The translations under genes were made by a program, and so were the position numbers. This document shows, piece by piece, positions 26,994 to 35,736 of a DNA stretch of 64,000 bases. The notes beneath the pieces were generated by a model that made no database searches, was not told where the DNA came from, and was given only the letters and a program-made list of their open reading frames with translations. Position 1 is the first letter of the stretch. Each line of letters begins with the position of its first letter. Origin of the DNA: an uncultured Dorea sp. (lineage in GTDB: Bacteria; Bacillota; Clostridia; Lachnospirales; Lachnospiraceae); the NCBI GenBank assembly GCA_900550865.1, contig URTM01000002.1, positions 1 through 64,000 of the forward strand. Reading direction: 5' to 3'.

Positions 26994-28181
26994 CTATAAA
27001 TATTTTTTCAGATCTTCTACTTTGTCCAGTTTCTCCCATGGAAGATCAATATCTGTACGTCCGAAATGTCCGTAAGCCGCTGTCTGTTTGTAGATTGGTC
27101 TTCTAAGATCAAGCATCTGAATGATTCCTGCCGGGCGGAGATCAAAATTCTCACGAACGATCTCTACCAGTTTATCATCTTCTACTGCACCTGTTCCGAA
27201 TGTATCTACCATGATAGATGTCGGATGTGCTACACCGATTGCATAAGACAACTGAATCTCACATTTCTTGGCAAGTCCTGCTGCAACAATATTCTTGGCA
27301 ACGTAACGTGCCGCATAAGCGGCAGAACGGTCAACCTTTGTACAGTCTTTTCCCGAGAATGCCCCGCCGCCGTGACGTGCCATTCCACCGTAAGTATCTA
27401 CAATGATCTTACGTCCTGTAAGTCCACTGTCTCCGTGTGGTCCGCCGATTACAAAACGTCCTGTCGGGTTGATGAAGAACTTTGTCTTCTCATCTACCAT
27501 GCCCTCCGGAATGATTGCATCGAATACATATTTCTTAATATCTTTATGGATCTGATCCTGTGTTACTTCCGGATCATGCTGTGTCGAAAGTACGACTGCA
27601 TCCAGACGTGCAGGAACTCCGTTCTCATCATATTCTACGGTAACCTGTGTCTTTCCATCCGGTCTTAAGTACGGAAGTGTTCCGTTCTTTCTTACTTCTG
27701 TAAGCTTTCTTGAGAGCTTGTGTGCCAGTGCGATCGGGTATGGCATATATTCCGGTGTCTCATCAGAAGCATAACCGAACATCATTCCCTGGTCTCCGGC
27801 TCCGATCGCATCGATCTCTTCTTCGGACATTGTATGTTCTTTTGCTTCCAGTGCTTTATCAACACCCATAGCAATATCGGCCGACTGCTCATCGATTGCT
27901 GTGATCACACCGCAAGTCTCTGCATCGAATCCGAATTTTCCTCTTGTATATCCGATTTCTTTGATCGTGTCACGTACGATCTTCTGGATATCAACGTATG
28001 CATTCGTTGTAATCTCACCCATAACAAGTACCATACCTGTTGTAGTTGCTGTCTCACATGCGACACGGCTCATTGGATCCTGTGCCATCAATGCATCCAG
28101 AATGGCATCAGAGATCTGATCACACATTTTATCCGGATGTCCTTCAGTTACTGATTCTGACGTAAATAATCTTCTTTCCAC
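26994..28181 (-). CDS. metK: S-adenosylmethionine synthetase
   Basis: Makes SAM from methionine and ATP. 395 residues from a GTG at 28181, preceded by AAGGAG; the product starts VERRLFTSESVTEGHPDK, the conserved MetK N-terminus. The frame stays open to 28283 but those codons lie in the leader. The motifs GAGDQGMMFGY and GGGAFSGKD (ATP and phosphate binding) are intact, and the length is normal. Expression is controlled by the SAM-I riboswitch and terminator upstream, giving feedback by the product. Confidence 0.97.
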   Translation of the reverse strand: MERRLFTSESVTEGHPDKMCDQISDAILDALMAQDPMSRVACETATTTGMVLVMGEITTNAYVDIQKIVRDTIKEIGYTRGKFGFDAETCGVITAIDEQSADIAMGVDKALEAKEHTMSEEEIDAIGAGDQGMMFGYASDETPEYMPYPIALAHKLSRKLTEVRKNGTLPYLRPDGKTQVTVEYDENGVPARLDAVVLSTQHDPEVTQDQIHKDIKKYVFDAIIPEGMVDEKTKFFINPTGRFVIGGPHGDSGLTGRKIIVDTYGGMARHGGGAFSGKDCTKVDRSAAYAARYVAKNIVAAGLAKKCEIQLSYAIGVAHPTSIMVDTFGTGAVEDDKLVEIVRENFDLRPAGIIQMLDLRRPIYKQTAAYGHFGRTDIDLPWEKLDKVEDLKKYL

Positions 28182-28307
28182 GTTCTTCTCTCCTTCTTTT
28201 CTAAAAAAACAGTTCCCGCATTCTTTCTCCTGGGATTGTCTGTATACAGTGAACCTGCCATCTACAGGAACTTCTGATGACAATTTCTCCTGTATATTCT
28301 GACACTT

Positions 28308-28340
28308 AAAAACCGTCCACTTACATAAGTGGACGGTTTG
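28308..28340 (-). terminator. Regulatory terminator of the metK leader
   Basis: Minus strand AACCGTCCACTTA / TAAGTGGACGGTT followed by TTTAAG. This is the expression platform of the SAM riboswitch, about 130 bases before the metK start. Confidence 0.85.
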
Positions 28341-28359
28341 ATATCTTCATAAACCAATC

Positions 28360-28456
28360 CTCTTATTGTTCGATCACTCGCTCAGGCTGGCACCTTCCTA
28401 TCATGGGGTTGCCGCAGTTTCACAGATCCTTTGTATCTCCACTGCTCTGAATAAGA
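28360..28456 (-). ncRNA. SAM-I (S-box) riboswitch
   Basis: The minus strand carries the S-box pattern: opening CTTATTCAGAG, GTGGAG, the conserved core GAAACTGCGGCAACC, GGTGCCAGCCTGAGCG and closing AATAAGAGG, which pairs with the start to form P1. With SAM bound, the downstream terminator (28308-28340) should form and shut off metK. Confidence 0.93.
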
Positions 28457-28496
28457 GAAAGTTTGCTTTTATTAAGTTATTTCTGATACGACTAAG

Positions 28497-28525
28497 ACTT
28501 TACTCTATTTTCCCGGTACTGTCAA
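28497..28525 (-). promoter_or_regulatory. Promoter of the metK leader
   Basis: Minus strand TTGACA (28525-28520), 17 bases, TAAAGT (28502-28497), about 40 bases upstream of the riboswitch and just after the murA stop. Confidence 0.7.
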
Positions 28526-28551
28526 TAGACATACCTAAGAAAATGTATCAT

Positions 28552-29844
28552 CTAGCCTACTTTTAATTTGAACTTCTGAATCGCTTTTTCGGAATCTACT
28601 CTTTCAATGATTCCTCCAATGCTGCGAAGCTTCTCTTCGAATCTTTCATATCCTCTCTGGATATATACAATGTCATCTACAATTGTGATTCCATCTGCTG
28701 CCAGCCCTGCAATACAAAGAGCTGCACCAGCACGAAGATCCGGTGCGCTTACTCTTGCTCCGGAAAATTCTGCCACGCCTTCGATCGTTGCGGAATTACC
28801 TTCTACTTTTACATTGGCGCCCATTCTTGCAAGCTCATCCAGATATTTGAAACGGTTTTCAAAAATACTTTCTGTAATGATACTTGTCCCCTTACATAAG
28901 GCCAGTGTCACACCGATCTGTGGCTGCATATCTGTCGGGAATCCAGGATACGGAAGAGTCTTCACATGTGTACTTGTAAGATCTCCCTTGGATACGACAC
29001 GTACTGCATCGTCGAATTCTTCTACTTCACATCCGATCTCTACCAGTTTTGCGATCGTAGCCTCCAGATGCTTCGGGATAACATTCAGTACCGTTACATC
29101 TCCCTTAGTTGCTGCTGCCGCGAACATGAATGTTCCGGCTTCAATCTGGTCCGGGATTACGGAATATTCTGTTCTGTGAAGGCGCTGTACACCACGGATC
29201 TTGATCACATCTGTACCTGCTCCCCTGATGTTGGCTCCCATGCTGTTCAGGAAGTTCGCAACATCTACAACATGTGGCTCTTTTGCAACATTTTCCAGAA
29301 TAGTAAGTCCTTCTGCCATAGCTGCTGCCATCATAACGTTAATCGTTGCACCAACACTTACCACATCAAAATAAATATGCTTTCCGACAAGACGGTCTGC
29401 CTCTGCAACGATCTTGCCATGTTCAATATCTACATCTGCACCCAACGCACGGAATCCTTTCAGATGCTGGTCGATTGGTCTGCTTCCGATATTACATCCT
29501 CCCGGAAGTGCAACTTCGGCACGTTTATACTTTCCAAGTAATGCACCAAGGAGATAATAAGAAGCACGGATCTTCTTAATGTAATCATACTCAATATCTA
29601 CGTTCTTGATACTGGCTCCATTAATCTTTACTGTATGACGGTCGACACGGTGTACCTGCGCTCCAATCCCCTCGATTGCATCGATCAGTACGTTAATGTC
29701 ATTCACATCTGGTAAGTTATCGATTAATACGGTCTCATCTGTCATAATTGCTGCTGCAAGAATTGCAAGTGCCGCATTCTTGGCACCGCCGATTTCCACT
29801 TCTCCCACAAGCGGATGACCGCCCTTAATAATATACTGTTCCAT
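28552..29844 (-). CDS. murA: UDP-N-acetylglucosamine 1-carboxyvinyltransferase
   Basis: First committed step of peptidoglycan synthesis: transfers enolpyruvate from PEP to UDP-GlcNAc. 430 residues. The catalytic Cys117 in LPGGCNIGSRPID is present, so the enzyme should be sensitive to fosfomycin (Cys-to-Asp variants are resistant). The N-terminal GGAKNAALAILAA motif binds the nucleotide sugar. Firmicutes often have two copies (MurA and MurZ); which this is cannot be decided here. It has its own promoter at 29973-30000 and a leader of about 125 bases. Confidence 0.96.
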   Translation of the reverse strand: MEQYIIKGGHPLVGEVEIGGAKNAALAILAAAIMTDETVLIDNLPDVNDINVLIDAIEGIGAQVHRVDRHTVKINGASIKNVDIEYDYIKKIRASYYLLGALLGKYKRAEVALPGGCNIGSRPIDQHLKGFRALGADVDIEHGKIVAEADRLVGKHIYFDVVSVGATINVMMAAAMAEGLTILENVAKEPHVVDVANFLNSMGANIRGAGTDVIKIRGVQRLHRTEYSVIPDQIEAGTFMFAAAATKGDVTVLNVIPKHLEATIAKLVEIGCEVEEFDDAVRVVSKGDLTSTHVKTLPYPGFPTDMQPQIGVTLALCKGTSIITESIFENRFKYLDELARMGANVKVEGNSATIEGVAEFSGARVSAPDLRAGAALCIAGLAADGITIVDDIVYIQRGYERFEEKLRSIGGIIERVDSEKAIQKFKLKVG

Positions 29845-29972
29845 TAATTACACCTCATTAATATTTATATGAATCTCTAATTACAATAAGTCTTTTGTTC
29901 AATATTTATAATTATCTCAAATTGTACATAAATTTCTGCATCACAATATAACCCCAAAAAGGGTTCGCGCCT

Positions 29973-30000
29973 ATTATAGCACAAATTTTTCAATTGTAAA
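29973..30000 (-). promoter_or_regulatory. murA promoter
   Basis: Minus strand TTTACA (30000-29995), 16 bases, TATAAT (29978-29973). The leader that follows contains a small AACCC/GGGTT hairpin (29951-29965); otherwise the 223-base gap is AT-rich with nothing more recognisable. Confidence 0.7.
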
Positions 30001-30067
30001 ATATTTTTTACAGTTATGTAATTTTATTGTAACATATTTCAATTGTTCTATCTATACTTGTGCACTT

Positions 30068-30571
30068 TTACTCCCCTAATGCATCTAATACCGATTCAAT
30101 CGTATCTTCCAGCTTCTGATTATCTTCACACACCGTAATATCTGCATACTTTTCAAAAAGCTTTACTCTTTCATCATACAGATCTTTCAGCGTCTGTCCG
30201 TCACGCAGTACGACCCCTCGGCCTTTGGCATTTTTAAGTCTGCTGTTTATTGTCTCAAAGGATGCCTGTAAATATACGACTTTGCCGATTTCTTTATAAT
30301 GTTTCATCGCATTTTCACAATATACTACGCTGCCTCCCGGCGAGATAACGGTACGTTCCGCTTCCACCTGTGCATTGACCCGGTCTTCTACTTTCAGGAA
30401 GCCATCCGGTCCAACGTCAGCAATAATATCTTTCAGAAGTTTCCCTTCTGATTCCTGGATCAGAATATCTGTGTCTACAAATCTGTATCCCAGTCTCTTT
30501 GCAATTACCACACCAACTGTACTTTTCCCGACTGCCGGCATTCCGATAAAAATGATGTTATTATCTGCCAT
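30068..30571 (-). CDS. Shikimate-kinase-like protein
   Basis: 167 residues of the AroK fold: P-loop GMPAVGKST (10-18), DTD after the second strand (FVDTDILIQESEG), and DERVKLFEKYADITV in place of the family ER.PLYEEIAD lid/adenine segment. Shikimate kinases normally have an FR..E motif and GGG for substrate binding. Here these read FLKVE and PGGSV, so the shikimate-contacting Arg seems replaced by Leu. It may still be the organism's AroK, or a related small-molecule kinase. The ATG follows AGGAGG. It is not next to other aromatic-pathway genes. Confidence 0.75.
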   Translation of the reverse strand: MADNNIIFIGMPAVGKSTVGVVIAKRLGYRFVDTDILIQESEGKLLKDIIADVGPDGFLKVEDRVNAQVEAERTVISPGGSVVYCENAMKHYKEIGKVVYLQASFETINSRLKNAKGRGVVLRDGQTLKDLYDERVKLFEKYADITVCEDNQKLEDTIESVLDALGE

Positions 30572-30649
30572 GATGCGTCCTCCTGTATGCTATGTTCTAA
30601 TTTTTTCTTTCATTTGAAAACTATAATTATCACCGCACAGTATAACACA

Positions 30650-30694
30650 CAAGAGGGCGAAGTGGAAGTTTTTTTCCAGATGCCCTCTTGTAGA
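30650..30694. repeat. Long stem-loop after the 118-residue protein gene
   Basis: Arms ACAAGAGGGC and GCCCTCTTGT enclose a second inner stem (TGGAA/TTCCA) around an A-run. No T-run directly follows on the minus strand (GTGTTATAC), so it is a weak terminator candidate or an mRNA 3' structure. Confidence 0.45.
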
Positions 30695-31051
30695 TCAATA
30701 TATTTTTTTACGTATCTCTCTATGTTCCACACGTCTCCTGCAAAGTTCCTGATATGTCATAACCTCAATCAGATCCATAAGCCAGGCACCCGGGTTCTCT
30801 TCTTCCTTCTCCGCCTTATCATAGATCCTGCGGCACATCAGACGAAGCTGCAGGCGGTCCGGATATTCATCATACATCATGCTTCCGTCATATTCCATTC
30901 TGTCACATTCCTCTTCCATATAAGGAAGTACTCTCTTCGCCGTATCCGGGTATATGCTTTTCATATAGTCATAGTCTCTTCTCGCATTCCGGTCATCATC
31001 ATACAGCAGCGGAACCGGATAGGCCATATAGAACGGTAATTTATTCTCCAT
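30695..31051 (-). CDS. Conserved small hypothetical protein
   Basis: 118 residues, starting MENKLPFYMAYPVPLLYDDDRNARRDYDYMKSIYP. I do not know the function. It is soluble, highly charged and Tyr/Met-rich, with paired acidic and basic helices and no signal or membrane segment. I recall similar proteins as widespread and uncharacterised in Lachnospiraceae, but this was not searched. A GGAG lies eleven bases before the ATG. It is followed by the stem-loop at 30650-30694 and then the shikimate-kinase-like gene. Confidence 0.7.
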   Translation of the reverse strand: MENKLPFYMAYPVPLLYDDDRNARRDYDYMKSIYPDTAKRVLPYMEEECDRMEYDGSMMYDEYPDRLQLRLMCRRIYDKAEKEEENPGAWLMDLIEVMTYQELCRRRVEHREIRKKIY

Positions 31052-31117
31052 AATCCTGATTGCTCCTTGACGGTTCTATCTGTATTAAGATATGCATGGA
31101 GAAGAGGTATGGTGAAT

Positions 31118-31429
31118 CTATTTCAATTCATTTACTATCTTTTGAACTGCCTCTCTGCTTTCTTCTAATTCAACTGCAATCTGTTCTATTGATTTTCCTT
31201 TTTCCAGTTTCTTTTTTATTTGCTTTTCTAAGAGTACCTGCTTTCCAATCTCGATTCCATCCTGTCTTCCAATCTCGATTCCGTCCTGTCTTCCCGCTTC
31301 ATATTCTGCTTTCCGCAGTTTCTTTTCTTCAAACTCTTTATCATATTCATAGATACTCACTTTGATCACCTCCGTCTTATTTTTCAATAAAAACTCTGCC
31401 AGAATCCCTTCTTTGATAATGTCAAACAC
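31118..31429 (-). pseudogene. C-terminal remnant of an Rpn/PD-(D/E)XK-family transposase
   Basis: 103 residues matching only the tail of Rpn-type recombination-promoting nucleases as I remember them in Lachnospiraceae: ILAEFLLKNKTEVIKVSIYEYD, an EAGRQDGIEIG helical repeat region and a C-terminal helix pair (KGKSIEQIAVELEESREAVQKIV). The nuclease domain that should precede it is absent; the upstream gene ends two bases away, so the 5' end was lost. A 24-base unit is duplicated inside it (31245-31292). No terminal repeats were seen. Confidence 0.65.
31245..31292 (-). repeat. Two tandem 24-base units in the transposase remnant
   Basis: Units 31245-31268 and 31269-31292 differ at one base and encode RQDGIEIG twice. 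Confidence 0.85.
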
Positions 31430-31430
31430 C

Positions 31431-31820
31431 TTAGCAATAAGGTATTACAAAATAATATTTTTTTCTTGTTTCAATTCTGTATACAGAACTTTTTGTATCC
31501 CATGAAATATAATATAATCCCGGAATAATTTTTTGCGTATCAACATCCACTATTTGCTTTTGTGTTTCTTCATTCTTTTGATATGCTATTTCTTTTTTGA
31601 CTTTTGGAGCAGACCATCCAAAATATACAATATAAATACGTGTACCATTTTCACATTTATGCCGGCGTGCTGGTCCTAACTCGTATAATTCATCAAAAGA
31701 ATTTACACTCTGTCTCGTTACTAATCCATCTTTCATGAAGGCAATTGGTCCATATATATACAAAAATACGATTCCAATTATGAGCAAACATAATATTTTG
31801 ATTTTATTATTCTTTAACAT
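31431..31820 (-). CDS. Hypothetical membrane-anchored protein
   Basis: 129 residues, function not recognised. One N-terminal hydrophobic segment (KILCLLIIGIVFLYIYGPIAFM, about 8-29) would anchor it with the rest outside. The soluble part has an alternating-strand look (TRIYIVYFGW, GLYYISWDTKSSVYRIE) and ends KKYYFVIPYC. AGGAGG lies six bases before the ATG. It is AT-rich compared with its neighbours and sits between the transposase remnant and an ABC module, so it may be acquired DNA. It could be an accessory of the ABC transporter. Confidence 0.6.
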   Translation of the reverse strand: MLKNNKIKILCLLIIGIVFLYIYGPIAFMKDGLVTRQSVNSFDELYELGPARRHKCENGTRIYIVYFGWSAPKVKKEIAYQKNEETQKQIVDVDTQKIIPGLYYISWDTKSSVYRIETRKKYYFVIPYC

Positions 31821-31939
31821 GCGGCACCTCCTAAAACAGAGTATATTTTTGAATAAAGCTCCTGTTTTTAAGTTAGAATAACATTCCTTATTTTTGTTTT
31901 CAATATGTAATTTAAAACTGCTCTATTTTTATGAAACTT

Positions 31940-32665
31940 CTACAACTCTTTCATCTTTCCAAGAATCTCTTGATAAAAAGATTCTTGATTTCTATTATTC
32001 TCCAAGTCTTCCAATATCACACCATCTTTCAGTAGAATCAACCGGCTGCAATAACTTGCCATCTGTGGGTCATGTGTAACCATAATAATCGTCTTTCCCA
32101 TATGTTCATTAATATCCTTCAACGACTCAATCACAATCTTCCCAGACTTCGAGTCAAGGTTTCCGGTCGGCTCATCCGCAAAAACAATCTCTGGATCATT
32201 TATTAATGCCCTGCAAATGGCAACTCTCTGCCTTTCGCCTCCTGACAATTCGTTTGGCATCTTTTTTTCCAAAGTTCTGATTCCGAATTTTTCCATTAAC
32301 ACTCTTGCTCGTTCTTTTTTGGAATCATCTACTGTTTTGCTGATATAGAAAGGCAGCATAATGTTTTCAAAAACATCCAGGCTGTCCATCAAATAAAATT
32401 CCTGAAATACGAAGCCTAATTCTTCTCTTCGTATTCTCGCAAGTTCTTTATCTGACAATTTTGAGATTGCATTTTTCTTGTATAGAAGTGTCCCATCTGT
32501 TACAGATTCAATTAATCCCAGAATTTTCAAAAGTGTTGTCTTGCCACTCCCTGATTTTCCTATAATCCCGACAAATTCGCCATCCTGTACATTTAGTCCG
32601 ATGCCCTTTAGCACCTCAAATTTACCGTAATTTTTCACAATCTTCTCTCCGCTGATCACTTCCAT
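31940..32665 (-). CDS. ABC transporter ATPase (MacB/BceA-like)
   Basis: 241 residues with Walker A GKSGSGKTT (36-44), signature LSGGERQR (140-147), Walker B VFADE (161-165) and the switch His in VTHD. The closest general class is the LolD/MacB/BceA group that pairs with FtsX-type permeases. The ATG follows AAGGG and overlaps the permease gene by ten bases. With the PadR regulator and HAAS protein it forms a four-gene module of the kind used to resist or export peptides and lipophilic compounds. Confidence 0.93.
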   Translation of the reverse strand: MEVISGEKIVKNYGKFEVLKGIGLNVQDGEFVGIIGKSGSGKTTLLKILGLIESVTDGTLLYKKNAISKLSDKELARIRREELGFVFQEFYLMDSLDVFENIMLPFYISKTVDDSKKERARVLMEKFGIRTLEKKMPNELSGGERQRVAICRALINDPEIVFADEPTGNLDSKSGKIVIESLKDINEHMGKTIIMVTHDPQMASYCSRLILLKDGVILEDLENNRNQESFYQEILGKMKEL

Positions 32666-34533
32666 ATCTTTTCCCTTCTTTCACCCTGAATTTGTTGCTT
32701 AACAAGTCTCCATCCATACTCTCTTAATAAGATAATGTACCCTGCCTGAAACAACAACAGCACAAAAAATGTTATCAATACCTGTTTTTTTAAGAGCCAC
32801 TCAACATTCCATGTAATATAAATCAAAGCGCCACCACTTATTACAGCCGAAAGTATAAATGCTATCCATAAGGAAAGCGAAAGTTCCTTTTTTACATTTT
32901 TCTTTATTTCTTTTGTTTCCATGCCTATTTTTTTCAAGAACCCATATTTCATACTTACATTAGAAATATCCGACCATATTTTTATAAATAAAATCATTAT
33001 TCCACTGATAATCAGAAATGCACCAATACAAATGTAAAAGATAAGCGTTGTCAGGTCATCCTGTTTGTCTTCTTTCATCAAGGTGTCTTTGTAAAAGCCA
33101 ATTATCTCATACTTCTTTTCACATGCCTTTAATTTGCTCTCATCAATCACTTTCGCTTTTTCTGTTTGTTGCGTCATAATAATCGTATTCTTTTTCTGCA
33201 TAGATCTAAGCATATCAAAGTCGCTATTATTCATAGCCAGAATTCGTATAATATCCGACTGTTGAGCAACAAATAAAACTTCTTTCACTTCTTTTTTTAT
33301 CGCAAATTTACGCATTCCTGTTGCTGTTTTTAAATAAACATGTTTATCCTGAAACATGATTTCATCGTCTCGTTTTGATTTTTCCAGAACTGCCTTTATT
33401 TCTCCCCGCTTTATATGCTCTCTCTTATTCTTCGTAAGCTTGTTATATGAAGTCTCTGAAATGCCAACGTATTCTCCCCCATCATTACTTATGAGTGGAA
33501 TATACGCATATTTATCTATTTTTTCGTCTGGTTCTTTTATAACCTTATGAATTTCGTCTGTATATTTTTCTTCTGTCATACATACATAATTATATGGGTA
33601 TTTCCATAAATACTCGGAAGAAACATTACCGTATTCTATAATATTGATGTTTACAATCACCCATACAAATACATTAATAATAAAAACAATTAAAATTATA
33701 TTTTTATTTTCTGAAAATCTATGATACAACGTTTTTAGCGTAAGAATATGCCTGTCATACCATTTTTCTTTCTTTTTCACCCATCGCAATATAACATTTC
33801 CCAAATAAGTAAACCAAAGATATAATCCAATCAGCGAAAAAATAACTCCATATTTAATGCACGGATATGTCACAGGAACTTTCAAAAAAAGAATAATTGC
33901 AATCACAAAACAGATTAGTCCTACACTCACACCTATAACGCTTGCTTTAACAGACGGAACCGTCCCCTTTTTTTGTTCTGTATTTAAAAGCGAAGCCAGT
34001 GAATTACTTTGAATTTTTACTATGTTCATAATTACTGCAATACACAAAATAACACACATATAAAAACATGTACTTCCAATATTCTTTAGAAACCAGCAGG
34101 GATCTTGAACTGTTTGAATCCCTTCTTTTCTGAATATAGACTGAAGAAGAATTACAAAAGCTGCTCCCACTACACACCCACTCACCCACGAAATACCACA
34201 TATAATCCCATATTCCATAATTATCATCCGGATAATGTCTTTCTTTTCTTCTCCGAATACCATAAACATTCCATAATCTTTGATTCTTATCCGGCTATAA
34301 TTGCTTACCGTATAGCTGATCAAAATCAGACCAATAAACAGCAATATATACATGTATGTCTGAAGTGCAATTTCCTGTTGTGACCGAACTCTTTCTTCCA
34401 TACTCATTGTTCCAAGAACCAATTCTTTAACTCCCAGAAAGACAAATAACATAATTGCAACTAAAACAGCACTCATAACACACAAAATACTATTATGCAC
34501 ATTTTCTTTTATTATTTTCAATAATACCTTCAT
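32656..34533 (-). CDS. FtsX-like ABC transporter permease (BceB-like)
   Basis: 625 residues from the ATG 34533, chosen because AGGGG stands before it and the open frame to 34566 has none. Ten predicted transmembrane helices in the FtsX arrangement: one, then groups separated by loops, with a large extracytoplasmic domain of about 220 residues (roughly 300-520; IIEYGNVSSEYLWKYPYNYV onward) before the last helices, as in BceB-type peptide-sensing permeases. It is followed by its ATPase. No BceRS-type two-component gene is adjacent; regulation is by PadR here. Confidence 0.85.
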   Translation of the reverse strand: MKVLLKIIKENVHNSILCVMSAVLVAIMLFVFLGVKELVLGTMSMEERVRSQQEIALQTYMYILLFIGLILISYTVSNYSRIRIKDYGMFMVFGEEKKDIIRMIIMEYGIICGISWVSGCVVGAAFVILLQSIFRKEGIQTVQDPCWFLKNIGSTCFYMCVILCIAVIMNIVKIQSNSLASLLNTEQKKGTVPSVKASVIGVSVGLICFVIAIILFLKVPVTYPCIKYGVIFSLIGLYLWFTYLGNVILRWVKKKEKWYDRHILTLKTLYHRFSENKNIILIVFIINVFVWVIVNINIIEYGNVSSEYLWKYPYNYVCMTEEKYTDEIHKVIKEPDEKIDKYAYIPLISNDGGEYVGISETSYNKLTKNKREHIKRGEIKAVLEKSKRDDEIMFQDKHVYLKTATGMRKFAIKKEVKEVLFVAQQSDIIRILAMNNSDFDMLRSMQKKNTIIMTQQTEKAKVIDESKLKACEKKYEIIGFYKDTLMKEDKQDDLTTLIFYICIGAFLIISGIMILFIKIWSDISNVSMKYGFLKKIGMETKEIKKNVKKELSLSLWIAFILSAVISGGALIYITWNVEWLLKKQVLITFFVLLLFQAGYIILLREYGWRLVKQQIQGERREKIWK

Positions 34534-34571
34534 ATGTCCAACCCCTGAAAGAAAATGGAACCCCATCTTTG

Positions 34572-35210
34572 TTATCTATCCACAACTTCCATCCGCTTTT
34601 CTGCCGGCCTGTTCCTTCTTGCCCCAATCAGATACAAAATTGCCGGACCCAAATTAACAAGCATTCCAATAATTAAAATCGGGAAATCCGACGTTCTTAA
34701 AAATGCTTTCCCTTTATCTATTACAAAGATAAATTCATTGCAATACATTAACAAATTAATCCCCATATAGATAACAATACCTGCAGTTAACTGTTTTGTT
34801 TTTTCTGTATTATTACAGTTTGCTTCCCCATAATGTCCCAGATACCAGATGCCTATTGAAATTGCAAGCATCCATAATGTGTGTACACGTTCTCCAGCCA
34901 AAAAACAAACATTAATCAAACAACCTACAATTCCCCAAAGTCCCAACAATTGAAAATATATCGAAGTTCCTCTAATTAATTTCCGTCCTCCCGGTGCTCT
35001 GATTCCTCCTACAGAATAAATCAGATCATCACAAAATTCATGAACCGACTTTCCCAGTACTGTTTCAAAATCTTCATTACGCTCCTGTGCTTCTTCCGCC
35101 ATTCCAGTGATATCTTCAATCATTTGGTCAATTTCTTTTTCTGTAAGTGGGAATGTCTTGATGTATTTTTTCATCTTCCGAACCATTCTTTTATTCTTCT
35201 TCGTCAACAT
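34572..35210 (-). CDS. HAAS-domain-like membrane protein linked to PadR
   Basis: 212 residues. The N-terminal 70 residues form a charged helical domain (YIKTFPLTEKEIDQMIEDITGMAEEAQER) like the HAAS/DUF1700 domains that accompany PadR regulators, then about four transmembrane helices (FQLLGLWGIVGCLINVCFL; TLWMLAISIGIWYLG; GIVIYMGINLLMYC; PILIIGMLVNLGPAILYLI). Its partner PadR ends four bases upstream. HAAS proteins are thought to act with PadR in signalling; the exact function is unknown. GGAGG precedes the start. Confidence 0.72.
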   Translation of the reverse strand: MLTKKNKRMVRKMKKYIKTFPLTEKEIDQMIEDITGMAEEAQERNEDFETVLGKSVHEFCDDLIYSVGGIRAPGGRKLIRGTSIYFQLLGLWGIVGCLINVCFLAGERVHTLWMLAISIGIWYLGHYGEANCNNTEKTKQLTAGIVIYMGINLLMYCNEFIFVIDKGKAFLRTSDFPILIIGMLVNLGPAILYLIGARRNRPAEKRMEVVDR

Positions 35211-35213
35211 AAT

Positions 35214-35540
35214 CTACCCCTCCTTTTTCAAAATTTTATTTACTGATGATTGTACTTCCGTCCAACATTTAATAAACTCCTGCAAATATGCCTCTCCTTC
35301 AGCCGTTAATGAATAATACTTTCGTTTTGGTCCAAGCGGCGATGGCCGTAGCTCTGAAGAAATCATCCCCTTCTTTTCCAATCGTACGAGTAATGGATAA
35401 ATACTTCCCTCTTTTACATCTTCAAATCCGAACTCTGTCAATGTCGTTACAATCTCATATCCGTATGTAACCGTCTCGGATAAAATCTGCAAGATACATC
35501 CTTCTAAAGTTCCCTTCATTAATTGTGATTTATCATACAT
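35214..35540 (-). CDS. PadR-family transcriptional regulator
   Basis: 108 residues: winged helix with the PadR pattern LMKGTLEGCILQILSE, YGYEI, EGSIYPLLVRLEKKGMI and RKYYSLTAEGE, then a short dimerisation helix, so this is the small subfamily 1 (LmrR-like) type. PadR/LmrR proteins usually repress an adjacent multidrug or peptide ABC transporter and release on binding the drug. It heads the four-gene module and carries a promoter with dyads that fit autoregulation. Confidence 0.92.
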   Translation of the reverse strand: MYDKSQLMKGTLEGCILQILSETVTYGYEIVTTLTEFGFEDVKEGSIYPLLVRLEKKGMISSELRPSPLGPKRKYYSLTAEGEAYLQEFIKCWTEVQSSVNKILKKEG

Positions 35541-35558
35541 ATTTTCACCTACCTTGTA

Positions 35559-35581
35559 TACTATAGTAGTTCTTAACTATA
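35559..35581. promoter_or_regulatory. Candidate PadR operator dyads
   Basis: A perfect palindrome TACTATAGTA (35559-35568) overlaps a second dyad TATAGT-N8-ACTATA (35562-35581), lying between the -10 and the padR start, a typical repressor position. Confidence 0.5.
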
Positions 35582-35608
35582 TTGTATCACATAATAGTGG
35601 TTTGTCAA
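35581..35608 (-). promoter_or_regulatory. Promoter of the PadR/ABC module
   Basis: Minus strand TTGACA (35608-35603), 16 bases, TACAAT (35586-35581). Confidence 0.7.
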
Positions 35609-35666
35609 TGAATTTGCGTACAATAAGAATGGGTTTCTAACTATTTTTCCGGCTTATTCTGACATA

Positions 35667-35717
35667 AAAAAATCCGCAGATTTAAGCTTTTCAACTTATA
35701 TCTGCGGATTTTTTATC
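35667..35717. terminator. Terminator of the V-ATPase operon (bidirectional shape)
   Basis: Long arms around ATCCGCAGAT / ATCTGCGGAT bounded by A- and T-runs on both sides, directly after the subunit D gene. Confidence 0.9.
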
Positions 35718-35736
35718 TGAGAATTTCTCAGTATTC

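Noticed and set aside
34534..34566. Longer N-terminus for the ABC permease
   Set aside because: The upstream ATG has no ribosome site and adds a non-typical segment; the ATG at 34533 has AGGGG.
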